Shown here: one piece after another, positions 33,827 through 42,654 of the stretch
Layout: the number at the start of each line of letters is the position of its first letter
How positions within the stretch are numbered: position 1 is the stretch's first letter
NCBI GenBank assembly: GCA_011174825.1
Contig: DUEZ01000067.1
Coordinates: forward strand, 84,359-142,220
Origin: Anaerolineae bacterium
GTDB lineage: Bacteria; Chloroflexota; Anaerolineae; Anaerolineales; E44-bin32
Reading direction: 5' to 3'
Length of the DNA stretch: 57,862 nt
Made by a program: the position numbers and the translations under genes
Notes under the pieces: generated by a model
Seen by the model: the letters and a program-made list of their open reading frames with translations, nothing else
Databases searched by the model: none
Told to the model about the DNA's origin: nothing

Positions 33827-34038
33827 GACTGAGTCCCAGGGCACCAACGGACTGCTTGTCATCATCGGCCGTGGCTAGCTCCGGCCAACCGACCTGAACC
33901 CCTTGGAAGAAGAGGTCAGGAAAAAGATAGCGCCGACTGGTCGGAGAAGCGCCCTTCCGTTACGGTTGAACGATGATAGACATACCGGCGAGAGCGGCAG
34001 TGCCGGCCGTCCGGAGGATGGCAGGGGGCTCATTTTTT
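33827..34038 (+). ncRNA. Orphan structured RNA, about 210 nt, family not recognised
   Basis: No gene lies in 33646-34240, but 33827-34038 can fold into a closed, multibranched structure. The closing stem TGAGTCCC (33830-33837) pairs with GGGGCTCA (34025-34032) and ends in TTTTTT (34033-34038). A long-range 10-bp helix joins GTCATCATCG (33858-33867) to CGATGATAGAC (33971-33981) with one bulged A. A short helix pairs 33848-33852 with 34009-34013. Local hairpins: 33868-33885, 33893-33920, 33930-33952, 33957-33965 and 33985-34006. A promoter sits at the right distance upstream. It is not like 6S RNA, SRP RNA, tmRNA, RNase P RNA or a riboswitch I know, and the nearest downstream gene is on the other strand, so a trans-acting RNA is likeliest. 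Confidence 0.6.
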
Positions 34039-34240
34039 CCCACCTTTTCACAATCTGTTTCTGGATATCAATCCTCACGTGAAAACGTAATTCATGCCCT
34101 CACATTCGTTTCTCGGCAGAAGCATTTGAGGCGAGTGCTCTCCTCGTATTGGGTATAGCCCGAATGCATGTGTAAGTAATGAATTTTATCCTCATTGCTT
34201 CTAACACCAAGTTGCGTTGGGAGTTGTAGGTTTCCTTACC

Positions 34241-35488
34241 TCAATCGATGTCCATCGATACGGAATCGGTCTCCAATGGCGTCGATTTTGAAACCCTCAG
34301 TTTCATCCAAGCGGGGACGATCGCCAGACTGCCCAAGAAAACAGTAATTAAAAAGGGTGCCTTGGGGTTAATAGCATTCCAGAACAAGCTTCCAATCCAG
34401 GGAAAGGGTAAGGCGATCAGGCTCACACTGGTAACGAGAAAAGCATAGGTAAGGCCTCGAAGCCGTGAAGGTACGCTTTTAGCGACCAGTGCGTTTAATG
34501 CAGGATTCATCACCGCGCCGCCTAATCCTAGCAATATCCAAGAGAAGGTGAATCCCCAGAAGCCAGTGGCTATCGCGAAAACGAGACGTGAGACGATCAA
34601 CAGGATGAGGCCGTTAACAACCGCAAGCCGTTCGCTGGTCTTGTCTACCAGTATACCGGCCAGAGGACTAGCCGCGACCCACGCAAAGCCGTGAATACCA
34701 TCCATTAAACCTATAGCTTGCTTGCTGAGGCCAGCGATGTCGCTTAAGTAGACGGGCATTAAATCGAATGACAACCTGGAAGCGATATCGTAGATGCCGT
34801 CTGTGATCAACAACCAGGTGATGAGACCTCCGGAAATGATAAGGATGAGAATCTCACTTAAGGACTTTCGAAGGGCGACCAAACTTGGCTTCCCGATAGG
34901 TGCTGAGGCTACTTTATCCATGGTGAGAGTTAAGGAAAGAAAGATCGTCGTTGCTACGCCGAAGGACATGATCGCAGCGATGAACATCCATCGGTAGCCA
35001 ATGTTTTGCGCCAGAAGACCTCCATAGAGGGGTCCGATGATCCACGCTACGTTGCGAACGGTTTCAGCGATGCCAAAAACGCGACCAAGCCTCTCCTCAT
35101 CTGTGTTGTCCGCGATGTAAGCTCGATAGGAAGGGTAGATCAGTCCCACCGCAACCGAAAGCAGTGCAGGTCCTAACAGAGCAAACTGCCAGGAAGGAGC
35201 TATGGCATAAGGGACATATGCGAATGTTCCAGCAAGACTGCCCAGCCAGAGTGCTCTCAACCGCCCAATGGTGTCCGATAGCCACCCACCAATAATGCGT
35301 AAAATGAATGGAAAAATAAGTGAGATTGTGAAGAATAAGCCGATCTGACGGATATCGGCACCAAGCTCGCGCAGAAAGATGGGCACCTGCACCATGGTCA
35401 TTGTGCGCGAGAGTTCAGCGAACGCGATTCCTGCGAGGAACAGTGCGAGAGGTAGGGATATCAGTGGCCGTTTAGGCGTTTCATGCAT
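34241..35488 (-). CDS. MFS transporter
   Basis: 415 residues with 12 predicted spans. The motif A region after the second span reads GGWLSDTIGRLRALW, and the second-half equivalent is LAGILVDKTSERLAVV. It is a clear paralogue of the MFS protein at 38940-40199: both have ITW(I/L)LITDG(V/I)-x-D-I-A near the middle and a similar C-terminal half. The two bracket a HAD hydrolase and two acetyltransferases. The substrate is unknown; the DHA1-like layout suggests efflux. Confidence 0.87.
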   Translation of the reverse strand: MHETPKRPLISLPLALFLAGIAFAELSRTMTMVQVPIFLRELGADIRQIGLFFTISLIFPFILRIIGGWLSDTIGRLRALWLGSLAGTFAYVPYAIAPSWQFALLGPALLSVAVGLIYPSYRAYIADNTDEERLGRVFGIAETVRNVAWIIGPLYGGLLAQNIGYRWMFIAAIMSFGVATTIFLSLTLTMDKVASAPIGKPSLVALRKSLSEILILIISGGLITWLLITDGIYDIASRLSFDLMPVYLSDIAGLSKQAIGLMDGIHGFAWVAASPLAGILVDKTSERLAVVNGLILLIVSRLVFAIATGFWGFTFSWILLGLGGAVMNPALNALVAKSVPSRLRGLTYAFLVTSVSLIALPFPWIGSLFWNAINPKAPFLITVFLGSLAIVPAWMKLRVSKSTPLETDSVSMDID

Positions 35489-35716
35489 CGAAGCTTTGAT
35501 CGGTTCCTATGCGCGTGAGACACTCATTCTCAGCTAAAAAACAAGGCCACAGGGGCCAGATCGGACCACAAAAGCTGCCCAACATGAGCAGTTATTGTCC
35601 CACCATTGTGATACCGTTGCAAGGACAAATTGTATGAGCGTGTGTTTATCGCAGTGTTTAACCGTTTTGTTGTCTTAGAACCCCCTGTTCATGGATAGAT
35701 CTGCTTGGTCAAGAAA

Positions 35717-35747
35717 GCTTCCCGCGAGTGTTAAGCTCCTGGGAAGC
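35717..35747. terminator. Hairpin downstream of the HAD gene region
   Basis: GCTTCCC (35717-35723) pairs with GGGAAGC (35741-35747) around a 17-base loop. There is only a short T/A stretch after it, so it is a weak candidate terminator. Confidence 0.35.
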
Positions 35748-35751
35748 ATTA

Positions 35752-35839
35752 ATTTGGAGTCCAGAAGCTCCGCTTCTGCGATGTCCTGCTTGTCCTGAGC
35801 TTGTCGAAGGGGCGCAAGTAGAGCTTGCGCACTCCAAAT
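35752..35839. repeat. Composite intergenic inverted repeat, ATTTGGAGT type
   Basis: ATTTGGAGT (35752-35760) and ACTCCAAAT (35831-35839) are perfect terminal inverted repeats. Inside are two perfect hairpins: CAGAAGC-TCC-GCTTCTG (35762-35778) and GCGCAAG-TAGAG-CTTGCGC (35812-35830). Between them lies GTCCTGAGCTTGTCGAAGG, a sequence shared with the repeats at 51252. The rest of the 35489-35930 gap shows no coding potential. Confidence 0.78.
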
Positions 35840-35930
35840 AATCGGTAGATGCACTATACCGACTGGATAAAGAATCCCCCGTTCGTCCTCCCCGTCCAAT
35901 TTACCTGCAGCCCAAGCTAGCTTTCCACAT

Positions 35931-36554
35931 TCAGCTACTCAAGCCCAGTAATTCCCGCAACTCTGTGACGGTCTGCTCTGTATTCTGGAAGTGGATCGCG
36001 TGCATGCCAATCCCACTCGCGGCTTCGACATTTTCAATGAAGTCATCGATAAAAAACGATTCTGTGGGTGTGACTTCAAGACCATCGAGGGCCAGGTGAT
36101 AGATCCGCGGATCAGGCTTTGCCATGCCGACCTCAGAGGAGATCACAATCTGATCGAATGCATCGGCTATTCGCCATTGGTATTCAATCCATTGACGAGC
36201 TTCTGGCCAAGCGTTGGAAATTATACCCGTCAGATATTTGGGTCGTAGACTTCGAATGAAAGCAACCAGTTGTTCGTCCACCTTATCGCTGGTAAAAAAG
36301 TCGCGCTGAAGAGATCGGCGATCGCTCTCAGGTAAACCTAAGTGATTGAGGACCCAAGTCCAAACATCATCTGAAGTAGCTTGACCCAGGGTAGCTCGTT
36401 TTCCCATCTCACCGCTGAAGACGATACGTTCAAGCTCGTGCGGTTGGAGACCGATTCGCTTTTCCCAACGGGCGCGTCCGCTCCAATCGTGGGTGCGAAC
36501 AATCACACCGCCGATGTCCCAGAAAATGGCTTTGATGTTCTTCTCTTTGCTCAT
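35931..36554 (-). CDS. HAD-superfamily hydrolase (subfamily IA type)
   Basis: 207 residues from ATG 36554 (frame opens at 36623). The haloacid-dehalogenase motifs are present: nucleophile motif IFWDIGGVIV, where the usual second Asp is G as in some sugar-phosphate phosphatases; motif II ISNAW; the lysine motif VGMAKPDPRIYHLAL; and the acidic motif FFIDDFIENVEAA. A helical cap lies between motifs I and II. It likely removes phosphate from a small metabolite; the substrate is unknown. It stands between a repeat-filled gap and the acetyltransferase genes, transcribed in the same direction. Confidence 0.85.
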   Translation of the reverse strand: MSKEKNIKAIFWDIGGVIVRTHDWSGRARWEKRIGLQPHELERIVFSGEMGKRATLGQATSDDVWTWVLNHLGLPESDRRSLQRDFFTSDKVDEQLVAFIRSLRPKYLTGIISNAWPEARQWIEYQWRIADAFDQIVISSEVGMAKPDPRIYHLALDGLEVTPTESFFIDDFIENVEAASGIGMHAIHFQNTEQTVTELRELLGLSS

Positions 36555-36800
36555 GATGTATACATCGCTCCCCGGCTTACGTGGATTGTTTGACATTTTT
36601 GCTAGATGCATTAGCCAGGTCAAGGTTTACGGGCACTCAACCTACCACAAGTATAATCATTAGCGTAATATGTTCGTGGATCCGCCCAATATCCATTCTT
36701 ATTTATAGAGCATTATCGATTCAAACGGCTTGTCTCAATCGCGCTAGCATTCATTTGTGGATTGTTAATATTAGATAACCTTAGATGGATGAAAGTGATG

Positions 36801-37853
36801 TTATCTAGGGATCACCTGAGTGGTGATCTCCCTTCCAGGCTTGAGTTCAAGCTCATAAATAAGATTTTCCCGTTCGATCTGCATGCCTGCTTTTTCATAC
36901 AATCGAGATGCTCCGGTGATGTTTTCGGCATCAACGCTCAAGCCGGCGCGCATTTTCCCCCGACGACGAAATTCGCCAAAAGCGTGTTGGAGAAGGGCCA
37001 ATCCCAATCCACGCCCTCGCCATCGGCGGCACACTCCGAGGACGCTGATCCAGCCCGTCTCAGGATCGGAATCGTCCGCTGGTCTGCATCGTATCAAGCC
37101 AACAATCTCCTCATCATCCATCGCCAAAGTCCACAAGCTAGGATCAAAATCTGAGCGACCTGTGGCGTGGTGCAACCATCGTTTAAAGCCGCTTTCAAAG
37201 GGCTCTTGAATGTGTCCCCTACTGTCCCTGAAGATTTGGTCCTCCACGCGGTAAACGGCCTCAGCATCCTGCGGGTGAATGTAACGCTGGAGGGCAATCC
37301 CTTGAGGCCAAACGGGGGCGACCGGGGCGTCATCGAGGTCGAGCACCATCCGCCAGTTGTGGCGGATGGGCTTCATCTTGAAGTTTTCGAACAACGCCTT
37401 AGTGGGCTGATGAGTGCTGGGAGTGTATGTCATCATGGATACTCGAATGCCATCTGGAACGCTAGCGGTTGCTACGCGCGCACGTGCCAGAGCCCAGCTC
37501 ATCAAAGCTGTGCCAATACCTTGACGTTCCCATTCAGGATGGACTTGGCCCCAGATCAGAGGGTGAACCGGGGGATCAGTAAGTCTCGTTACATCGATAT
37601 ACCCGATGAGCTCCCCTTGCGGTGATAGGATGATCCGGGTATCGGTTTCCATGTTAAAGCTTGGGTTTTCCCAAATGATAAGCGTTTCATCTTCATTGAA
37701 CTGAGGCACGCCAATACTCGCCAGGGAACACGCGTTGAGCAGGTCGATGACAGCTGATAAATCTGCCATCGTAGCGGGTCGAGCCGTGAAGCCTAGTTTG
37801 GATAGCCCCTCAAATTCTGGGGATGATATCATGTTTACCCTATATGTTTCCAC
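36801..37853 (-). CDS. Double-GNAT acetyltransferase
   Basis: 350 residues with two GNAT domains in tandem. The first acetyl-CoA loop is VHPEWERQGIGTALMSWA (about 108-125); the second is VCRRWRGRGLGLALLQHAF (about 272-290), followed by DAENITGASRLYEKAGM, the usual C-terminal GNAT end. Only proteins such as mycothiol synthase (MshD) share this two-domain layout, but many other double GNATs exist and the substrate here is open. It is next to another double GNAT (37897-38919) that is similar only in layout. Confidence 0.85.
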   Translation of the reverse strand: METYRVNMISSPEFEGLSKLGFTARPATMADLSAVIDLLNACSLASIGVPQFNEDETLIIWENPSFNMETDTRIILSPQGELIGYIDVTRLTDPPVHPLIWGQVHPEWERQGIGTALMSWALARARVATASVPDGIRVSMMTYTPSTHQPTKALFENFKMKPIRHNWRMVLDLDDAPVAPVWPQGIALQRYIHPQDAEAVYRVEDQIFRDSRGHIQEPFESGFKRWLHHATGRSDFDPSLWTLAMDDEEIVGLIRCRPADDSDPETGWISVLGVCRRWRGRGLGLALLQHAFGEFRRRGKMRAGLSVDAENITGASRLYEKAGMQIERENLIYELELKPGREITTQVIPR

Positions 37854-37896
37854 GGTTCAAATAACGCGCTCATTCACCTCCAAGTGATGAGGCGAA

Positions 37897-38919
37897 TCAC
37901 GCGAGTGGTTTACGATATTCGGTGTAGCGTTTAACGCAACGAAATCCGACGCTCTCGTATAATCTCAAGGCTCCGGTGGGATTATCGGCGTCTACACCAA
38001 GGGCGGCTTCGCTCATCCCAAGTTGCTTGAGATACACCAGGCTTTGCGTCAAGAGTGCTCTAGCTAACCCGAGCTTACGCCATGGACGACGTACACAGAT
38101 CTCCTCAGTGTAACCCCGCTTGCGTTTATATTCTTTGTTTTCGTCCACATTGATGAAATTTTGAACCATGCCGGCCACTTGGTCCCCGTCCCAAGCTATC
38201 TTCCAATGCTCCGGTTGAAATTGTGGATATTTCATACTTTGTTTGAACTCTTTTTTCGTCATGGGTCGATAACCCCAGTGATCTTGAAACGCCTCATTCA
38301 TGGCTTCGAAAATCAACCAGATGTGATCCTTTTCCACTGGCCGAACATCCAATCCTTCAGGCATAGGTCTATCGATGATCGGTTCTCTTAGGTCTCGCAC
38401 CATGCTAAAGGAATATCGGACAGGATCGTAGCCTTCACCCTCCAGCAGTTTCACCGTTCCAAGCTCGGTGTCAGCAGCCCAAGAGCGAAAGAACTTCGAC
38501 CCATCGTCAGCATGGTCGGCAGCGATCTGACGAAGACATCGTTCTGCGCGGTGTAGCATCGCTCGCCCGATTCCGCGTCGGCGCCATTTGGGAAGCAAGA
38601 AACCGAAGAGAGTATAGGTTCGTGTTCCATCATCCAACTTGTCCCAGAAAACACGATTGTACCCAATGATCTCCCCCTCGATTTCAGCGATGAGGACGTC
38701 TTGATATGGATCACAATTGTGCAGGGATTCATAAGCAATCTTGAAGTTATCGAGTGTGTCCGTTCGTTCAATTCCGTCAACGTCTTTGCTCCCCTCGATC
38801 ACAGCCAGCATGGCAGGATAATCAACCTCTCCTCGAAATGCACGAAAGGTTAGACCAGGTATTTTGGGCGCATCAAGTAAGTGCACATCATTTGTTCGTG
38901 TTTCTGTCTGAATAATCAT
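37897..38919 (-). CDS. Double-GNAT acetyltransferase
   Basis: 340 residues, again with two GNAT halves: LLPKWRRRGIGRAMLHRAE (about 110-128) and VRRPWRKLGLARALLTQSL (about 273-291) with DADNPTGALRLYESVGFRC. A clear ribosome-binding site, AAGGAG, lies 10 bases before ATG 38919. The MFS gene stops only 20 bases upstream, so transporter and acetyltransferase are probably in one transcript. Such pairs often acetylate and expel a toxic compound, but this is inference from context. Confidence 0.87.
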   Translation of the reverse strand: MIIQTETRTNDVHLLDAPKIPGLTFRAFRGEVDYPAMLAVIEGSKDVDGIERTDTLDNFKIAYESLHNCDPYQDVLIAEIEGEIIGYNRVFWDKLDDGTRTYTLFGFLLPKWRRRGIGRAMLHRAERCLRQIAADHADDGSKFFRSWAADTELGTVKLLEGEGYDPVRYSFSMVRDLREPIIDRPMPEGLDVRPVEKDHIWLIFEAMNEAFQDHWGYRPMTKKEFKQSMKYPQFQPEHWKIAWDGDQVAGMVQNFINVDENKEYKRKRGYTEEICVRRPWRKLGLARALLTQSLVYLKQLGMSEAALGVDADNPTGALRLYESVGFRCVKRYTEYRKPLA

Positions 38920-38939
38920 TATGAATTTCTCCTTAGATT

Positions 38940-40199
38940 TTACTCTTTGACGGGCGCCTTCTGCGTCTCAAATACTTTGTCGTTCTTTGAGAGCTTGAAC
39001 TTGAACCAGGCAGGGATCGTCGTCACGAAAGCCACAACTGCGGTGAGTGTGAAGGGAGCGCGTGGGCTGAAACGTTCCCATAGTTGACCACCAATGGCAG
39101 GTGCCGGCAGTGAGAAAAGGCCCAGGCTGGAGTGCAGGAAACCAAAGGCGGTGCCGCGCAATCTCTCGGGCACGGCTTTGCTGATCAAGGATTGGTACGC
39201 CGGCGACATCAATCCCTCACCGACCCCGAACAACGCCCAAGCGAGTGAATAACCTGCAAAACTGTTAACCTGTAGGATAGCCACTACCGCAACCGATTCG
39301 AGCAGGAAACCGAGCACGATCGCTACTCGTTCGCCCTTCTTGTCCGCCAACCAGCCTGCTGGGATGGTGGTGATCATGTGGAAGATACCAAATACAGCAT
39401 CCAACAGACCAATCTGTTGGATCGTCATCCCACCAATTTCATCGAGGTAGAGCGGCATGAGGGTGAAGGACATCGAGAACGCGATGTCGCGCACGCCGTC
39501 GGTGATGAGAATCCAAGTCACCACCCCACCAGCTAAGGCTAGAACTGCCACCCCACCTAGCTTGGCTCGTAGACCAAGGATCGATAGCTTTTCTGTCTTG
39601 ACTTCGCTTTGTCTTGCTGCAACGCGAGCCATGCCGACCCTGACAATCGTCGCAACGGTGTATAGCAATCCAGAGCATAGCAGCATAAATTTGAAGCCAT
39701 ATGCCCCGGCCAGCCATCCACCCAAAGGTGGCCCAATCACAACACACACCATGAAGATGGTGGTGGTGATCCCGAAGACCCGTGCACGGGTCTCCTCCGT
39801 TGACTGCTCAGCAATGAAGGCGCTGAAGCTAGGACCGACTAACGAGCGTGTCATCGCGCCCAGTCCTTCACCCGCCAAAACCCACTGCCAGGTGGGGGCG
39901 AGGATCAATCCAATGTAGGAGAAGACTCCTGCGATACTTCCGATTGCGATGCTGCGGAGCCTGCCTAAGGTATCTGAGATCCAACCACCGAGGATTTGCA
40001 GCGCGAGGGGGATGATCCTCGCCAAGGTGAAGAATAACCCCACCTGGACCACACTGGCATTGAGATCCTTTAAGTACAAAGGCAGCAAAACACCGTACAT
40101 GTTGCCCGCGATGTTGGCCAAAACCATCGCAAACATAAACAGCTTGAGCGTATTGCTGAGCAAAGGTTGTTTGGTTGTCGATCGCTCCATTGAGGCCAT
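38940..40199 (-). CDS. MFS transporter
   Basis: 419 residues, 12 predicted spans, with the motif A segment GGWISDTLGRLRSIAIG after the second span and GWLADKKGERVAIVLGF in the second half. It is paralogous to the product of 34241-35488. It is followed on the same strand by the double-GNAT gene 20 bases downstream. Probably a drug or metabolite exporter; substrate unknown. Confidence 0.88.
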   Translation of the reverse strand: MASMERSTTKQPLLSNTLKLFMFAMVLANIAGNMYGVLLPLYLKDLNASVVQVGLFFTLARIIPLALQILGGWISDTLGRLRSIAIGSIAGVFSYIGLILAPTWQWVLAGEGLGAMTRSLVGPSFSAFIAEQSTEETRARVFGITTTIFMVCVVIGPPLGGWLAGAYGFKFMLLCSGLLYTVATIVRVGMARVAARQSEVKTEKLSILGLRAKLGGVAVLALAGGVVTWILITDGVRDIAFSMSFTLMPLYLDEIGGMTIQQIGLLDAVFGIFHMITTIPAGWLADKKGERVAIVLGFLLESVAVVAILQVNSFAGYSLAWALFGVGEGLMSPAYQSLISKAVPERLRGTAFGFLHSSLGLFSLPAPAIGGQLWERFSPRAPFTLTAVVAFVTTIPAWFKFKLSKNDKVFETQKAPVKE

Positions 40200-40270
40200 T
40201 TTGGTTGCTTCCTTATCGTAGACCTTGGTTTATCGTCGCTAAGGTCGGTAGCATTCCTACATTTGATCTG

Positions 40271-41098
40271 TTATCCATTGCGATGCAGTTTCCCTGTTTT
40301 CTTTGCATAGCGTTCGGCTATTCCGAAAATCCAGAGACCGATGGGTATGGCGATTCCCCCGCCAATCAAGGCGGGTCTCACGAATGTCCATAACTGAAGG
40401 GTAGGAAGGCCATCGAGCAGGGCACTGCGTGTACCCTCCAGCACGTAGGTGGCAGGGCTTACCACAGCGATTTTCTGTAAGAGCTGGGGAAGTACCTCCA
40501 CCGGGTAGTACACACCGGAGACCAGCAAGAGCAAAGCAATGATCACGTGGGTCATCTGAGCGCCTCGTTCAGGGAACAGCAGAGGCAGAATGGAACCCAC
40601 GATACCGACACCGATAAAGGACAGGCTGCCGGAGAGCATCACCAAGGTCGCTCCGACAAGATTGGCACTCGAAAGGTCAATCTGGAACAGCTTCACCGTC
40701 ACCGCCAAGATGACTCCAGTGAACAACAGGCTATATGTCACTGCAAAAGCCGTCTGACCTGCCATATGGGTCAGGCGGTGGATAGGTGCCATGAGCGTAT
40801 ATTCGATCGTCCCTTCCCAGCGCTCGAGCGCGATCACATCGGTGATCCAGTAGAAGATCAGAGAAAGGTAGCGCCATACGAGTGTCCCCACTACTAAGTA
40901 GAGCACCAGTTGACGACCATCTATCGTTTGCCCCGCTATTCTTTCCATGCCGAGCCCGATGTAGCTCACGGACAAGCTATTGGCGATGGAGTAAGCGAGC
41001 CAAACGAGCTCCCATGACCAGTAGCGTTTCACCAGGTAAGCATTTCGCTCAATAAAGGCATAGGAAGCACGAAGCTGTTGTGAAGCTGAAGTTATCAT
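40271..41098 (-). CDS. ABC-2 type permease
   Basis: 275 residues with about six spans. The C-terminal half holds the typical ABC-2 segment with LLLLVSGVYYPVEVLPQLL followed by SPATYVLEGTRSALL. It is the membrane partner of the ATPase encoded 56 bases upstream (41155-41982). Together they form a two-component exporter of the drug, lipid or polysaccharide type; no substrate-binding protein is needed. Confidence 0.87.
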   Translation of the reverse strand: MITSASQQLRASYAFIERNAYLVKRYWSWELVWLAYSIANSLSVSYIGLGMERIAGQTIDGRQLVLYLVVGTLVWRYLSLIFYWITDVIALERWEGTIEYTLMAPIHRLTHMAGQTAFAVTYSLLFTGVILAVTVKLFQIDLSSANLVGATLVMLSGSLSFIGVGIVGSILPLLFPERGAQMTHVIIALLLLVSGVYYPVEVLPQLLQKIAVVSPATYVLEGTRSALLDGLPTLQLWTFVRPALIGGGIAIPIGLWIFGIAERYAKKTGKLHRNG

Positions 41099-41154
41099 TA
41101 CTACCTCATCTTTCGATCCAGTGGACCCTTGTTGAATCTCGCTGGTAATTTGCG

Positions 41155-41982
41155 TTACACATTGTTTTCCTCATTTAGGAGTATCTTCCCAGTCAATTCG
41201 AGGAAAACGTCTTCCAGGGTAGGTTCATTCCCATTTTGGGAAGACACGAATGTGCGCAATTTCTCTGGCGTATCCAGAGCCACTACTCTCCCAACATCCA
41301 TGATGGCGATCCGATCACAGAGTGTGTCGGCTTCTACCATGTCATGTGTGGTGAGGAGCATCGTGGTGCCATCCTGATCTCGCAGCTCACGGACCAACGA
41401 TTGGACTTCACGTTTCGAGCGAGGATCAAGTCCTGTTGTCGGCTCGTCTAGAAGGAGCACCGCCGGGCGGGTGAGTAAGGCGCGTGCGATGGCGACTTTT
41501 TGTTGCATGCCCCGCGACATCTCCTCCACTGGTTTATCGATCGAACTGTGCTCTAGTCCAAGACGATCTAGGATCGCTCGGATCTGGAGACGAGCTTGAC
41601 GGATGTCGAGACCGTACAATCGAGCGCCGTAGCTTAAGTTCTCCATTGGTGAGAGCTTCTTGAAGAAAGATGCCTCCACCGAGACGCGGTTGATCAGCCG
41701 TTGGACGGCCATTGACTCGCGCACCACATCGTGGTCGAAAACTTTAATCGATCCACGATCGGGTAGAAGAAGCGTAGCGATCAGCCGTACGAGGGTCGAC
41801 TTTCCAGATCCATTAGGTCCGAGTACCCCGAAGATCTCGCCTACTCCCACATCGAATGAAACGTTATCCACCGCCACGACCGGACCTGATGACTCGCGCC
41901 CGTTCTTTCGCTTCCATGGGAAGTCGCTCCCTTTTTGAAAGACCTTGTACGCGTCTTGTACGTGAATGGCAATCTCGTCCAT
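41155..41982 (-). CDS. ABC-2 type exporter ATPase
   Basis: 275 residues from ATG 41982, which is 6 bases downstream of a GGAGA ribosome-binding site; a TTG start further upstream at 41994 is less likely. Motifs in order: Walker A GPNGSGKST, signature MSRGMQQKVAIARALL (an SRGMQQK variant of LSGGQ), Walker B VLLLDEPTTGLD and switch histidine LLTTHDMVEAD. It powers the permease at 40271-41098. The leader of this gene carries two terminator hairpins in a row (42047-42068 and 42000-42024), so its transcription may be subject to attenuation. Confidence 0.93.
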   Translation of the reverse strand: MDEIAIHVQDAYKVFQKGSDFPWKRKNGRESSGPVVAVDNVSFDVGVGEIFGVLGPNGSGKSTLVRLIATLLLPDRGSIKVFDHDVVRESMAVQRLINRVSVEASFFKKLSPMENLSYGARLYGLDIRQARLQIRAILDRLGLEHSSIDKPVEEMSRGMQQKVAIARALLTRPAVLLLDEPTTGLDPRSKREVQSLVRELRDQDGTTMLLTTHDMVEADTLCDRIAIMDVGRVVALDTPEKLRTFVSSQNGNEPTLEDVFLELTGKILLNEENNV

Positions 41983-41992
41983 GATGTTCTCC

Positions 41993-42024
41993 AAAAAAAT
42001 CGGCCGCGGGAACCCCGCGGCCGA
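41993..42024 (-). terminator. Terminator hairpin directly before the ABC ATPase gene
   Basis: Read on the minus strand, a perfect 11-bp G+C-rich stem (42024-42014 with 42010-42000) is followed by seven U residues (41999-41993) that run straight into the ribosome-binding site of the ABC gene. Termination here would stop synthesis of the ABC mRNA before its first codon. Confidence 0.75.
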
Positions 42025-42035
42025 ATCAGTGTCGA

Positions 42036-42068
42036 AAATAAAAACCGCGGGCGCTGGAGAGCGCCCGC
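42036..42068 (-). terminator. Upstream terminator hairpin of the ABC leader
   Basis: On the minus strand GCGGGCGCT (42068-42060) pairs with AGCGCCCGC (42055-42047), loop CTCC, followed by a U-rich tract at 42044-42036. The bases GAGCGC at 42115-42110 can pair with GCGCTC inside this stem, giving a possible antiterminator. Confidence 0.65.
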
Positions 42069-42295
42069 AGTCAGGTCAATTTAAGACCGTTATCTTCTGG
42101 CAGTAGGCGCGCTCCGCGAAGGAAATTCAGCAACCGAACCATTCACGATTCGGATGCGAATTGCCCATTTAAGATTTTTGGCAAAGTTAGGCATGCGTCG
42201 CGCCACCTTTCTTCAGGATACCTGGATAGTCTACAACGGAATTGAGGGTCAGTCAACCCTACTGCTGGCCTTTGGACAGGAGTTCGGGTCTTTTC

Positions 42296-42378
42296 CGTAG
42301 GCTGGGCTCCCACGCCCAACCCGACGGCGGCATGCCCACTCCGCTTCGCTACGGGTTGCTTCGCGAGGAGCCGCCTCT
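42296..42378. repeat. Intergenic repeat with GGGCTCCCACGCCC core
   Basis: This stretch contains the core 42304-42317 found also at 29668-29681 in inverted sense, and G+C-rich short inverted repeats (GCTTCGCTACGGGTTGCTTCGCGAGGAGCC). An 87-codon minus-strand frame runs through it but is the kind of false frame that such repeats create. Confidence 0.5.
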
Positions 42379-42408
42379 TAGTGTTTGAAGTGAAGCACAA
42401 AAACAATA

Positions 42409-42512
42409 TGTCATTCTGAGGCGCGAAGCGCCGAAGAATCCCTATGATGATGCTTTTGTTAGTTCCATCATAGGGATTCTTCGCCTCCGTATTGCACCGG
42501 CTCAGAATGACA
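42409..42512. repeat. Intergenic inverted-repeat element, GTCATTCTGAG type
   Basis: Terminal inverted repeats TGTCATTCTGAG (42409-42420) and CTCAGAATGACA (42501-42512) are perfect, and an inner pair of 18 bases (42432-42449 with 42466-42483) is perfect too. The general pattern is like the element at 2549-2632, although the sequences differ. 42513-42654 shows nothing else. Confidence 0.82.
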
Positions 42513-42654
42513 CAAGAGTTTAAACTATCTTAGGCTAATGATGTGCGAACTTAGGTCCGAAGTTGGATCCTGCTTCAACATTGCATTTTGCTCATCCAGG
42601 ATTTCGACGATCGTTGTGATCGTTACGCATGAAGTATAGATTGACTTCAGTCGT

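Noticed and set aside
33827..34038. 6S, SRP, tmRNA or RNase P RNA
   Set aside because: Key sequences of these RNAs (long bulged rod of 6S, GGAA-type SRP loop, CCA end, RNase P conserved blocks) are not present.
34025..34038. Plain terminator of an upstream protein gene
   Set aside because: The only upstream gene on the plus strand is far away, and the partner strand of this stem lies about 190 bases upstream, at the 5' end of the predicted RNA.
42143..42406. 87-codon frame on the minus strand
   Set aside because: It runs through an intergenic repeat; its start and composition look like the false frames such repeats produce, and there is no ribosome-binding site.
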